Shown: positions 42,375 through 49,927 of the stretch, piece after piece
Numbering within the stretch: the stretch's first letter is position 1
Layout: every line of letters begins with the position of its first letter
Origin: Sporosarcina obsidiansis
GTDB lineage: Bacteria; Bacillota; Bacilli; Bacillales_A; Planococcaceae
NCBI RefSeq assembly: GCF_009651005.1
Contig: NZ_WHVW01000021.1
Location: forward strand, 1-55,793
Direction: 5' to 3'
Length of the DNA stretch: 55,793 nucleotides
Made by a program: the position numbers and the translations under genes
The notes under the pieces: model-generated
Told to the model about the DNA's origin: nothing
The model's input: the letters and a program-made list of their open reading frames with translations, nothing else
Databases searched by the model: none

Positions 42375-43055
42375 ATGAAACTAACATATTCTGGTAAAAC
42401 AAAAGACGTCTATCAATTGGAAGACGGCCACGTGCTATTGAAATTCAAGGATGATGTAACAGGAGAAGACGGTGTGTTTGATCCAGGTGCCAATACAGTT
42501 GGACTAACTATTGAAGGTGCAGGGAAATCGGGACTTCGCATGACGCAGTACTTTTTTGAGAAATTAGCAGAGCAGAATGTGCCAACACACTATATCAATG
42601 CTGATTTGGATGAAGTGACGATGACTGTCAAGCCTGCCACAGTCTTTGGTAAAGGACTAGAAGTGATTTGTCGATTCCGTGCGGTCGGAAGTTTTTTGCG
42701 TAGATATGGCGCGTATTGTTCAGAGGGACAAGCATTGGATGCATTCGTAGAAGTGACATTGAAGGACGATGATCGTCAAGATCCGCCAATTTCAAAAGAC
42801 GGATTAGCTCAGTTAGGAATCTTGTCACATGAAGAATATGATGTGTTAAAACAATTGACAAAACAAATTTCAGAAATTGTTAAAGCAGAAATGGCCGATA
42901 ATGGCTTAGACCTGTATGATATTAAGTTGGAATTCGGACGAGATCCTGAAGGAAGCATCATGTTAATCGATGAGATTTCAGGTGGAAATATGCGTGTTTA
43001 CCAGGATGAAACGTACATCGCTCCAATGGATTTAGAAAAGATATTATTTTCATAA
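42375..43055 (+). CDS. purC: SAICAR synthetase (PurC)
   Basis: ATG 42375 (226 aa) gives the expected family start MKLTYSGKTKDVYQLEDG; the ATG at 42357 precedes the GGGGAG ribosome site. PurC ligates aspartate to CAIR in purine synthesis. Family motifs visible are LLKFKDDVTGEDGVFDPG, the conserved RFRAVGSFLRRYG (about 100-112), LKDDDRQDPPI and LIDEISGGNMRVY. It stands alone, away from any pur operon, so it may be a second copy or a relocated one; that cannot be decided from this window. Confidence 0.88.
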   Translation: MKLTYSGKTKDVYQLEDGHVLLKFKDDVTGEDGVFDPGANTVGLTIEGAGKSGLRMTQYFFEKLAEQNVPTHYINADLDEVTMTVKPATVFGKGLEVICRFRAVGSFLRRYGAYCSEGQALDAFVEVTLKDDDRQDPPISKDGLAQLGILSHEEYDVLKQLTKQISEIVKAEMADNGLDLYDIKLEFGRDPEGSIMLIDEISGGNMRVYQDETYIAPMDLEKILFS

Positions 43056-43060
43056 ACAAC

Positions 43061-43092
43061 AACCGGAAACGAAAAAAAGTTTCCGGTTTTTT
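43061..43092 (+). terminator. Terminator of purC
   Basis: AACCGGAAAC pairs with GTTTCCGGTT around an 8-nt A-rich loop, followed by TTTT. Confidence 0.85.
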
Positions 43093-43172
43093 AATTCCCT
43101 CTGAGGCTATATACTGATTGACCTTACGCGACTTTATTTTTTTATTAAATATATAAAATGATATATTTACTG

Positions 43173-43201
43173 TTGACAACGTTTTCATAGTTTCTTATAA
43201 T
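43173..43201 (+). promoter_or_regulatory. Consensus sigma-A promoter of the ectoine leader
   Basis: TTGACA and TATAAT are both perfect and are separated by exactly 17 nt. It lies about 445 bp before the likely ectA start, implying a very long leader. Confidence 0.85.
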
Positions 43202-43207
43202 TACAAA

Positions 43208-43366
43208 CAGTGTCAGAGGAGACACATCGTTTGCTTCTTCACCAGTGTTTTGAGCGTTGGTTGGATGAATGCGTATGGTAGTGAATTCAAGATGATGAAA
43301 GTGTCTTTCATATCAGCTATTTTTCATGAACAAAAGCACCTAGCTTTTGTAAAGGCGCTCTTTTTT
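43208..43366 (+). ncRNA. Structured ectABC leader ending in an internal terminator
   Basis: The leader begins with GTGTC-N6-GACAC, then GATGAAAG..CTTTCAT and ACAAAAGC..GCTTTTGT hairpins, enclosed by GAGCG (43250) pairing with CGCTC (43356-43360), which is followed by TTTTTT. This looks like a premature termination site about 160 nt from the promoter. I do not recognise a known riboswitch family. The remaining 43367-43535 has no convincing gene. Confidence 0.5.
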
Positions 43367-43535
43367 GCTCTTCATACCGCAAGGCAGAAAGTTAGCACCC
43401 TAGTAGCCAGTATCAATCTCCATTTGGCTTTTCTACGTAAGTACCCTTGCTATATCCACGAGATTCCTAGAAGAGGGATCTGCTGAGTATTTTCTCAGTC
43501 CTTAAAAAACCTCACCATGACTAATTTTCACTTTT

Positions 43536-43562
43536 GTTTGACGGGACCACGTTCTCGGGTAA
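43536..43562 (+). promoter_or_regulatory. sigB-like promoter directly before ectA
   Basis: GTTTGA and GGGTAA are separated by 15 nt, near the Bacillus sigma-B layout. It would let general stress express ectABC independently of the structured leader. Confidence 0.45.
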
Positions 43563-43646
43563 GAAGTAAACATACATCTTAGAAATATTCAGAGAATGAA
43601 CATTTGTGTAGTAGATGCAAATGACAAGATTTGGAGGAAACGATGT

Positions 43647-44171
43647 TTGCAGAATGAAGAGAAACGTTCAATTGCAGAACTAGATCCTGACGATGGCTAT
43701 ACTTTTCGCATTCCAACAGTGGAAGACGGCAAGTTGATATGGCAACTTATTAAAGACACCCAAGTACTCGATTTGAATTCTTCGTACAGTTATTTGCTGT
43801 GGGCCGATCAATTCAGTGATACGAGTATTGTAGTGGAGAAGAATGGGAAGATAGTAGGCTTCATATCTGGATTTATTCAGCCAAAAGCACAAGATACGTT
43901 GTTTATCTGGCAAGTGGCGGTTGATGAATCGGCACGCGGTCAACGTTTGGCTTCACGCATGTTGCAAGGCATTTTGCAGAGCCAATCATGTCGGAGAATT
44001 CGGTATTTGGAAGCGACTGTAACACCATCCAATATTCCCTCAACAAGGCTTTTTAAAGGTTTAGCGCGTGATTTGCAAACCGACTGCGTGATTACGGATG
44101 GCTATACAGAAGATCAATTCCCAAGCGGTGCACATGAATCGGAAAAACTGTTCCGCATAGGACCATTCTAA
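43647..44171 (+). CDS. ectA: L-2,4-diaminobutyrate acetyltransferase EctA
   Basis: I favour TTG 43647, 9 nt after GGAGG, giving 174 aa beginning MQNEEKRSIAELDP; the frame could also open at ATG 43596 without a ribosome site. The GNAT-fold enzyme acetylates diaminobutyrate in ectoine synthesis. EctA signatures are FRIPTVEDGKLIWQLIKDT, VLDLNSSYSYLLWADQFSDT (about 40-59), WQVAVDESARGQRLASRML (acetyl-CoA loop, about 112) and EATVTPSNIPSTRLFKGLA. It heads ectA-ectB-ectC. Confidence 0.93.
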   Translation: MQNEEKRSIAELDPDDGYTFRIPTVEDGKLIWQLIKDTQVLDLNSSYSYLLWADQFSDTSIVVEKNGKIVGFISGFIQPKAQDTLFIWQVAVDESARGQRLASRMLQGILQSQSCRRIRYLEATVTPSNIPSTRLFKGLARDLQTDCVITDGYTEDQFPSGAHESEKLFRIGPF

Positions 44172-44236
44172 TCAACGGACCGACTGCCGCAATTGGACAT
44201 GGAAAATACTAATTTAAACGGAGGAATTAATTACAC

Positions 44237-45517
44237 ATGGTACTGACCAAAAGTCAGAAGGTAATGGAAGTATTTGAGAATCATGAGTCGCAAGTGAGAA
44301 GTTACAGCAGAAGTTTCCCAACTGTATTTGAACGAGCTAAAGGCTATAAGATGTGGGACACGGAAGGTAAGGAGTATATTGATTTCTTTGCCGGCGCCGG
44401 TGCTTTAAACTACGGCCATAATAATGACAAAATGAAAAAGAAGTTAATTGAGTATATCCAAGATGATGGAATCGCACATAGTTTGGATATGGGCACGACC
44501 GTCAGAAAAGAATTTCTTGAACGATTTAACGAAGTGATCTTAGAGCCGAGAAACATGAATTATAAGGTGATGTTTCCTGGACCTACCGGGACGAATACAG
44601 TGGAAAGTGCACTGAAAATTGCTCGCAAAGTGACAGGGCGCCAGAATGTCGTCAGCTTTACGAATGGGTTCCATGGTATGACGCTCGGTGCATTGTCAGT
44701 CACGGGTAATTCATTTAATCGCGGCGGAGCGGGTGTGCCACTAAATAATACGACGCCTATGCCGTTTGATACATTTTTGGAAGAAGGTCAGTCATTGACA
44801 TTCCTCAAAAAGTATTTGGCTGATGCAAGTAGTGGCTTAGATTTGCCGGCTGCGATGATCTTGGAAACCGTGCAAGGTGAAGGCGGCATCAACCCCGCAA
44901 GTTTTAGTTGGTTGCGTGAAATTGAACGTCTCTGCCGTAACTACGATATCTTGCTGATTGTTGATGATGTGCAAGCAGGATGTGGTCGTACGGGCACATT
45001 CTTCAGTTTTGAACCAGCCGGCATCAAACCAGATATCGTTTGTCTGTCCAAATCAATTGGTGGCTATGGACTACCTTTAGCGTTGACGTTAATTAAGCCG
45101 GAATATGATGTGTTTGGTCCGGCCGAGCATAACGGAACATTCCGCGGCAACAACTTGGCTATTTTAGCAGCGACAGAAGCGTTAACGTATTGGGAAACAG
45201 ATGAATTCGCTAAATCGGTACAAGAAAAATCCAAGCTCATCACAGAGCGTATGGAGACAATTGTCGAGGACTATCCTCAATTAAAAGCAACCACACGCGG
45301 TAGAGGTTTTATGCAGGGAATCGTCTGTGGGGAAGGCAAGGAAGACTATGCAGGGAAGATTTGTGCCAAAGCGTTTGAAAAAGGATTGATCATCGAGACC
45401 TCAGGACCAGATGGGGAAGTCGTCAAATTCCTCGGTTCATTGATTATAGATGAAAAGGGAATTCAAAAAGGGTTCGACATTTTAGAAGAAGCGATTGAAG
45501 AAGTCGTTCAGGATTAA
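44237..45517 (+). CDS. ectB: Diaminobutyrate--2-oxoglutarate aminotransferase EctB
   Basis: The 426-aa class III PLP aminotransferase converts aspartate semialdehyde to L-2,4-diaminobutyrate. EctB hallmarks are the start [67 protein letters not shown], and the PLP-lysine in [15 protein letters not shown] (about 271). The ATG follows GGAGGAATT. It is 12 bp upstream of ectC. Confidence 0.97.
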   Translation: MVLTKSQKVMEVFENHESQVRSYSRSFPTVFERAKGYKMWDTEGKEYIDFFAGAGALNYGHNNDKMKKKLIEYIQDDGIAHSLDMGTTVRKEFLERFNEVILEPRNMNYKVMFPGPTGTNTVESALKIARKVTGRQNVVSFTNGFHGMTLGALSVTGNSFNRGGAGVPLNNTTPMPFDTFLEEGQSLTFLKKYLADASSGLDLPAAMILETVQGEGGINPASFSWLREIERLCRNYDILLIVDDVQAGCGRTGTFFSFEPAGIKPDIVCLSKSIGGYGLPLALTLIKPEYDVFGPAEHNGTFRGNNLAILAATEALTYWETDEFAKSVQEKSKLITERMETIVEDYPQLKATTRGRGFMQGIVCGEGKEDYAGKICAKAFEKGLIIETSGPDGEVVKFLGSLIIDEKGIQKGFDILEEAIEEVVQD

Positions 45518-45529
45518 GGAGGATTCGTA

Positions 45530-45919
45530 GTGATTGTACGTACGTTAGATGAAATTATAGGCAGTGAAAACGAAACGAAAGCAGAAACATGGTCCAGCCG
45601 CCGTTTCTTGCTGAAAAAAGATAATATGGGCTTTTCGTTCCACGAAACCATCATTTACGCTGGAACCGAAACGCATATTCATTACCAAAACCACTTGGAA
45701 GCTGTGTACTGTGTGGCAGGAGATGGAGAGATCGAAACGGTGGCAGACGGCAAAGTATATCCGATCCAAAATGGTACGATGTATGCCCTCAATGAACATG
45801 ATGAACATTACTTGCGTGGTGGTAAGGAAGATATGCGCTTGATCTGTGTCTTCAATCCACCTGTTGTAGGTACGGAAACGCACGATGAGAATGGTGTCTA
45901 TCCATTGCTGACGGATTAA
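45530..45919 (+). CDS. ectC: L-ectoine synthase EctC
   Basis: The 129-aa cupin closes N-gamma-acetyldiaminobutyrate to ectoine. The GTG start follows AAGGAGGATT. Family motifs are [18 protein letters not shown] at the start, [20 protein letters not shown] (metal-binding cupin region) and [20 protein letters not shown]. No ectD hydroxylase follows; a terminator does, so the product should be ectoine rather than hydroxyectoine. Confidence 0.97.
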   Translation: MIVRTLDEIIGSENETKAETWSSRRFLLKKDNMGFSFHETIIYAGTETHIHYQNHLEAVYCVAGDGEIETVADGKVYPIQNGTMYALNEHDEHYLRGGKEDMRLICVFNPPVVGTETHDENGVYPLLTD

Positions 45920-45930
45920 TTTATAAATTA

Positions 45931-45971
45931 AAGCTCTAAAGCAGGAAGTCTCCTGTTTTGGAGCTTTTTTA
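45931..45971 (+). terminator. Terminator of ectABC
   Basis: AAGCTCTAAAGCAGG pairs with CCTGTTTTGGAGCTT and is followed by TTTTT. Confidence 0.88.
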
Positions 45972-46066
45972 TTTGCAACAAACATATAGCGATAGGCAGA
46001 GTTAGTCAAATCAGTTACTAATCGAGTAAAAAACATTGAAAGAAGGGTAGATCATCTAAATTTGAT

Positions 46067-46128
46067 TTCACTGTTCGAGAATTTGGTACAGCCAAATAGA
46101 AGCTCAGTGAATAGTTCGCGGTGAACAG
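46067..46128 (+). other. Nested inverted repeats in the sodC leader
   Basis: TTCACTG (46067) pairs with CAGTGAA (46105) around an inner ATTTGG/CCAAAT stem (46081-46097). CTGTTC (46071) can instead pair with GAACAG (46123), so two mutually exclusive folds exist 40-100 bp before sodC. The role is unknown. Confidence 0.4.
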
Positions 46129-46168
46129 GCAAGAATGTACATATGAATAGACAAGGAGGCAATGAATT

Positions 46169-46759
46169 ATGTGGAAATTATCTGGTGTCGTATTAGGAGC
46201 CGTTTTATTGACGGTGGGTTGTGGCGGAGCAAAAGATAAAGTACCTGTCAGCGGTAACGAGGATACGGTGGTGAGTCAAGAGGGGACAGCGGAACCGCAA
46301 ATTGTGACGCCAATTATCAATACGGACGGTGACAAAATTGGAAAGGCGACGCTGAAGCAAGAAGATGGCGGTGTGTCGATTAAAGTAAAAGCATCTGGGC
46401 TGGAACCGGGCAAGCACGGTATTCATATTCATGAACATGGTGTGTGTACAGCTCCTGACTTTAAAGCATCTGCTGGCGGTCACTTCAACCCCACGAATAA
46501 AGAACATGGCTTTGACAACCCGAAAGGATACCATGCGGGAGATTTAGAAAATATAGAAGTAGATGAAGAAGGGAAAGTTAAAGCACGTATCACGACCGAT
46601 CAAGTGACACTCCACAGCGGAAGGGACAATTCATTGCTCGATAACGATGGCTCAGCGCTTGTAATTCACGAGGGAGTAGATGACTATAAAACGGATCCTG
46701 CAGGGGATTCTGGAAAACCGTTTGCTTGTGCAGAAATTACGATGGATCAGTTGAAATAA
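46169..46759 (+). CDS. sodC: Cu/Zn superoxide dismutase lipoprotein SodC
   Basis: The 196-aa protein has a lipoprotein signal with lipobox TVGC (Cys18), so it acts outside the membrane on extracellular superoxide. All metal ligands appear present: HGIHIHEHG (two Cu histidines), GGHFNP (bridging His), KEHG and YHAGDL (Zn His and Asp), and VIHEG (fourth Cu His). Cysteines GVCTAPDF and FACAEI can form the structural disulfide. Some Bacillus SodC-like proteins such as YojM lack Cu ligands; this one does not. The ATG follows AAGGAGGC. Confidence 0.93.
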   Translation: MWKLSGVVLGAVLLTVGCGGAKDKVPVSGNEDTVVSQEGTAEPQIVTPIINTDGDKIGKATLKQEDGGVSIKVKASGLEPGKHGIHIHEHGVCTAPDFKASAGGHFNPTNKEHGFDNPKGYHAGDLENIEVDEEGKVKARITTDQVTLHSGRDNSLLDNDGSALVIHEGVDDYKTDPAGDSGKPFACAEITMDQLK

Positions 46760-46765
46760 AAAAAT

Positions 46766-46800
46766 AGCGGCCTTCTCGTCAGACGAGGAGCCGCTTGTTT
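46766..46800 (+). terminator. Terminator of sodC
   Basis: AGCGG..CTCGTC pairs with GACGAG..CCGCT and is followed by TGTTT. Confidence 0.75.
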
Positions 46801-46848
46801 GTGTATTAGCAGAAAAAAACGCCCCTTCTTAAAGGAGCGTCTAAAAAC

Positions 46849-47139
46849 TCATCGTACAATCGCGATAATACCTTCTTCGTCATCCAATTTCAGTTGGATT
46901 CCTGCTGCCATCGGATCCATGTCAAGATACTGTTCGATCCAAAGACGAAGTGCTTCAACCAGTCGTGTCGTATTCAAATGATGTACGTTGCCATTTAGCT
47001 CTGCTTCCGCTGAAAAACCATCGTCATCATCGTAAGCTAACTCGACTTCCACGTCATCTGGCATCGCGCGAGATTCTTTGGCAATCAAGACACATACGGC
47101 ATTTGCCACGTCTTGTTCAACAATTATCTGCTGTTCCAT
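46849..47139 (-). CDS. DUF2653 (YxcD-like) protein
   Basis: The 96-aa acidic, soluble protein starts MEQQIIVEQDVANAVCVLIA and has the pattern of the DUF2653/YxcD family (EVELAYDDDDGFSAEAEL, then an amphipathic helix). Function unknown. Its start overlaps the end of the upstream membrane-protein gene by 16 nt, so the two form an operon. Confidence 0.75.
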   Translation of the reverse strand: MEQQIIVEQDVANAVCVLIAKESRAMPDDVEVELAYDDDDGFSAEAELNGNVHHLNTTRLVEALRLWIEQYLDMDPMAAGIQLKLDDEEGIIAIVR

Positions 47140-47570
47140 TGGTTCATTTCCTCGTCTCGTTTACGTTGCTTATCTTTAAAGATTGTAAAAATCTTCCGTA
47201 TCATTACGATGATAAATACGATCGCGAGTACATTGATCATCAAGCCGAGGATTGATCCAAGCATACCCATATTGGCAAATAAGCTACCGAATAATAGACC
47301 TGCTAATCCACCAACGAGTAGACCTTTCATCAAGCCGCCACCCATACCAGGTTTTGAAGTTTTACTTGCGGCTGCTTTATTGTCATTTTGATTTGTATTA
47401 TCTTGTTTCTTTTCTGCTTTACTTGGTTGCACTTTATTTGGTGTGCTAAAGCTTTTCTTTCCAGATTTGTAGCCTCGTGCCTCTGCTGTGATCTGATCTT
47501 GGAAGATGATGTTCCCGATAGGCGACAGTACTAATACCGCAGCCAAGAAAAATGCAGCAAATTTTTTCAA
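47124..47570 (-). CDS. Membrane protein with Gly-rich Tim44-like region
   Basis: The 148-aa protein has a signal-like N-terminal helix (1-22), a Lys/Gln/Asn-rich linker (35-75), and a Gly-rich hydrophobic stretch (GMGGGLMKGLLVGGLAGLLFG) continuing into two membrane segments (about 95-130). A basic C-terminus follows. It resembles small proteins annotated as Tim44-like in Bacillaceae; function unknown. The ATG follows AAAGGAGAA. It is the first gene of a pair with the DUF2653 gene. Confidence 0.7.
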   Translation of the reverse strand: MKKFAAFFLAAVLVLSPIGNIIFQDQITAEARGYKSGKKSFSTPNKVQPSKAEKKQDNTNQNDNKAAASKTSKPGMGGGLMKGLLVGGLAGLLFGSLFANMGMLGSILGLMINVLAIVFIIVMIRKIFTIFKDKQRKRDEEMNQWNSR

Positions 47571-47668
47571 TTCGTATTCTCCTTTAAGGCTTAGTAAAGG
47601 CTCCTGTTATTTCTAAGGGCCTTCCTTATATTTTAATAGATATGAACTCATAAAGAAAGGAAACTCCC

Positions 47669-48796
47669 TTATTTAGCGAAGAAATTTTCGGTATAAAATG
47701 GCTGTTCTTTGTCATTGAAATCTACACCAATTCCTAAGAATTGATGTTCCCTTACCAAAATATTATCACGATGGCCTTTCGAGTTCATCAGTCCTTCGTG
47801 AGCGAAGATGCTGCTAGATTGTCCATACGCTAGGTTTTCACCTGCACTCACGAACTTGATCCCATCTTTTTTCATTCGATCGAACGGTGATTCACCCTGT
47901 AAATTTTCATGGCTGAAATAATCATGGGTTGCCATATCGATACTATGTTTACGGGCTGTTACTGATGCTTGGTCATCCCACGTCAGGATCGAACGGCCAT
48001 GCCGCACTCTCGCTGCATTCGTCAAATCAAACAGCTGGATTTCAAAACCTTTTCGCATGGCATCATTTTTAGGCGCGTACAATGCGGTCTTGCGTTGCTC
48101 CAGTTGATCGGATATGAGCTGAACCGCCGTCACTGTATCTTGCTGATGCAGATCATAGAACACATACATATAGATCCCATCCGAATGAAAAATATCCATC
48201 CCTTCATTGTCTTGCAGCTTATAAATATTCGTGCCTTTACGGATTTCTGTAATTGGTTCTCCGAGGCTAGCTCGGACATCGGCTTTCGGTAAGCCGTATT
48301 CAATTCCTATTGAGGAAGAAATCAGCCGATCATTTGTATAAATCGCGTTCACTCGTCGCTTGATATCATAGGACAGCATGACGAAGTTTTGATAATTTTG
48401 ATGAAACGTCAGCCATTCGGTTCCATATTCATTAACGGACTTGCGCATCGGTTCACCTAGTTCCGCTACTACTTCAGATTCTGGCGTACCGATTTCGATA
48501 TTATGGATGGAAATGAACCCTTGCTTTGGTGTTTCGAGCGCAGGTTGTGCAACTTGTTCTGGAGCACTTGACTCTGCAGTTTTATTTGAAATGAACGCTA
48601 CAACTTTTGTAATTGATTGTTTTGTATAAGCTAGCGCAGATTCAATCATTTCCTCATCAAGTACGGTTTCTACGCGCGCATCTAGGGGGTCGAGGAACGA
48701 TAAATCCACGTATTCGGATACCGGACCTTCCCATAACGGCTTGGCTGCGTATAAAATCACAATGAGAAAGAGCAACTGAAAAAGGCGTTTTAACAT
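47669..48796 (-). CDS. YlbC-like CAP-domain extracellular protein
   Basis: The 375-aa protein has an N-terminal membrane anchor or signal (3-20), and a CAP-associated N-terminal domain with two repeats containing GTPESEVVAELGEPMRK and GLPKADVRASLGEPITE (about 100-205). A C-terminal CAP/SCP domain (about 240-375) follows with the motifs LTNAARVRHG, HSIDMATHDYFSHENLQGES, ENLAYG and NSKGHRDNI. This is the architecture of B. subtilis YlbC. Such proteins act at the cell surface; activity is undefined. Confidence 0.88.
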   Translation of the reverse strand: MLKRLFQLLFLIVILYAAKPLWEGPVSEYVDLSFLDPLDARVETVLDEEMIESALAYTKQSITKVVAFISNKTAESSAPEQVAQPALETPKQGFISIHNIEIGTPESEVVAELGEPMRKSVNEYGTEWLTFHQNYQNFVMLSYDIKRRVNAIYTNDRLISSSIGIEYGLPKADVRASLGEPITEIRKGTNIYKLQDNEGMDIFHSDGIYMYVFYDLHQQDTVTAVQLISDQLEQRKTALYAPKNDAMRKGFEIQLFDLTNAARVRHGRSILTWDDQASVTARKHSIDMATHDYFSHENLQGESPFDRMKKDGIKFVSAGENLAYGQSSSIFAHEGLMNSKGHRDNILVREHQFLGIGVDFNDKEQPFYTENFFAK

Positions 48797-48942
48797 GTGA
48801 CACCCACTCCTCTATCTTATTGTACTCTTTTTCCGTCCTGGCAATACAGCGGAAACTATCGAATTGTTGAAATTTATCGTCCGAAGATGCTGTAAAAAGG
48901 GTATACTAAAAAAAGAATGGAAGTCTGGAAGGAGTGGGTGGC

Positions 48943-49041
48943 ATGTTCGGTGGTTTGAGTAGTGTTCCTTCCTGGTTCTATGTAGTCGCATTTACAGTTA
49001 TATTACTGCTTGTCCTGTTTATCGAATGGAAAACGAGATAA
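48943..49041 (+). CDS. 32-aa single-pass membrane peptide
   Basis: ATG 48943 lies 9 nt after GGAAGGAG and opens 32 codons beginning MFGGLSSVPSWFYVVAFTVI, then a charged end EWKTR. It has one membrane helix (about 11-27). It is too short for usual ORF calling. The good ribosome site and TATACT-containing upstream sequence (48903) support a real small gene, co-directional with the next two genes. Confidence 0.55.
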   Translation: MFGGLSSVPSWFYVVAFTVILLLVLFIEWKTR

Positions 49042-49072
49042 CCATAGAATTTCAGAAGAAAGAAGGAATAGG

Positions 49073-49534
49073 ATGTTAACATTTGAAGAGAAACAACAGA
49101 TCATAGAGGAATTCCCGGAGCTAGTGAAAAAAGAAGTATCGATGAAACGCCTGAACTATCATTATGAAGAGTCACTTTTTGATAAAACAGTGGTTGTACA
49201 GCATTTGCATCCGAACGGTAATGGCTTTGTCTACGTTGCAGATGTAAAAGGTTATGAGCCAGATGAACGCGGATTGGTCAATATTCGGGAGTTCTCTGCG
49301 GACGAGCTCCGAAAGATCATCCGTGCATCAGTCGAAGGGCTTGCTACCGAAGCGCCTGAGGAAGAAGTAATCGAAGAGGTTTGGCAGCATCCCAATGGAC
49401 AAAAGTTGACACTACTTGAGGAAGATAACTTTTTTAATGTCTACCACGGTTACAACTTAGAAGAAGGTTTTGGCGATTACGAAGAAGCGGCTAGCTATTT
49501 GAAGGAAGAAGGATTTTCAATCAAAACGAAATAA
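49073..49534 (+). CDS. Hypothetical acidic protein, 153 aa
   Basis: ATG 49073 after AGAAGGAATA is preferred to the TTG at 49010, which would overlap the preceding small gene. The 153-aa protein is acidic with an alpha/beta pattern: HYEESLFDKTVVVQHLHPNG, a central acidic helix, then VWQHPNGQKLTLLEEDNFFN. HPNG appears twice, so it may be an internal duplication. I do not recognise the family. It lies between two very small membrane-peptide genes. Confidence 0.75.
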   Translation: MLTFEEKQQIIEEFPELVKKEVSMKRLNYHYEESLFDKTVVVQHLHPNGNGFVYVADVKGYEPDERGLVNIREFSADELRKIIRASVEGLATEAPEEEVIEEVWQHPNGQKLTLLEEDNFFNVYHGYNLEEGFGDYEEAASYLKEEGFSIKTK

Positions 49535-49555
49535 AGGCAATAGGAGTGAAAACGA

Positions 49556-49723
49556 ATGAAAGGCAAAACAGTGGCGATTGGACTAGTCATTTTTGTCCTC
49601 GTGGTAGTGGCCGCTATTTATTTTATGGTCATGGCTACCTTTAAGAATAATCCTACGCAAAAAAATCACCAATCTACCGAAAATCAGTCGTATATCGAGC
49701 CTGGCACATTTGGCTGGCAATAA
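49556..49723 (+). CDS. 55-aa single-pass membrane peptide
   Basis: ATG 49556 follows AATAGGAGTG by 6 nt and opens 55 codons beginning MKGKTVAIGLVIFVLVVVAA. Residues about 5-28 form a membrane helix and the tail is Asn/Gln-rich, ending EPGTFGWQ. The ribosome site, spacing of 21 bp after the previous gene and an immediately following terminator support it. Function unknown. Confidence 0.65.
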   Translation: MKGKTVAIGLVIFVLVVVAAIYFMVMATFKNNPTQKNHQSTENQSYIEPGTFGWQ

Positions 49724-49740
49724 GGATTAAAAACAGAAAG

Positions 49741-49787
49741 GCTATCATAGAAAGTCAGTGAAAAATGACTTTCTACGATAGCTTTTT
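49741..49787 (+). terminator. Strong terminator after the small-gene cluster
   Basis: A 17-bp stem (GCTATCATAGAAAGTCA with its near-complement) and an 8-nt loop are followed by TTTTT. Confidence 0.88.
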
Positions 49788-49816
49788 GTTCATTTATGTG
49801 TTGCGATCTTTTGCTG

Positions 49817-49910
49817 GCGCTCATAAATTGCAGCAGTCGCTCATAAACACCAGTCAAGCGCTCATAGACATCCTATAATCGATCATAGAAACTCTATCAC
49901 CGCTCATAAA
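49817..49910 (+). repeat. 21-bp-period intergenic array, family B
   Basis: Five cores of the form (G/T/C)CGCTCATA(A/G)A start at 49817, 49837, 49858, 49879 and 49900, spaced 20, 21, 21 and 21 bp, with unrelated spacers. It lies 30 bp after a terminator T-run, co-directional with the upstream gene, as for family A. The core CCGCTCATAAA resembles the family A variant ACCGCTCCAAA. Confidence 0.8.
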
Positions 49911-49927
49911 CCTTGTCGTAAGATTAC

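Noticed and set aside
43250..43486. 78-aa frame upstream of ectA
   Set aside because: It starts with TTG without a ribosome site, runs through the hairpins and T6 run of the leader, and has no recognisable protein pattern.
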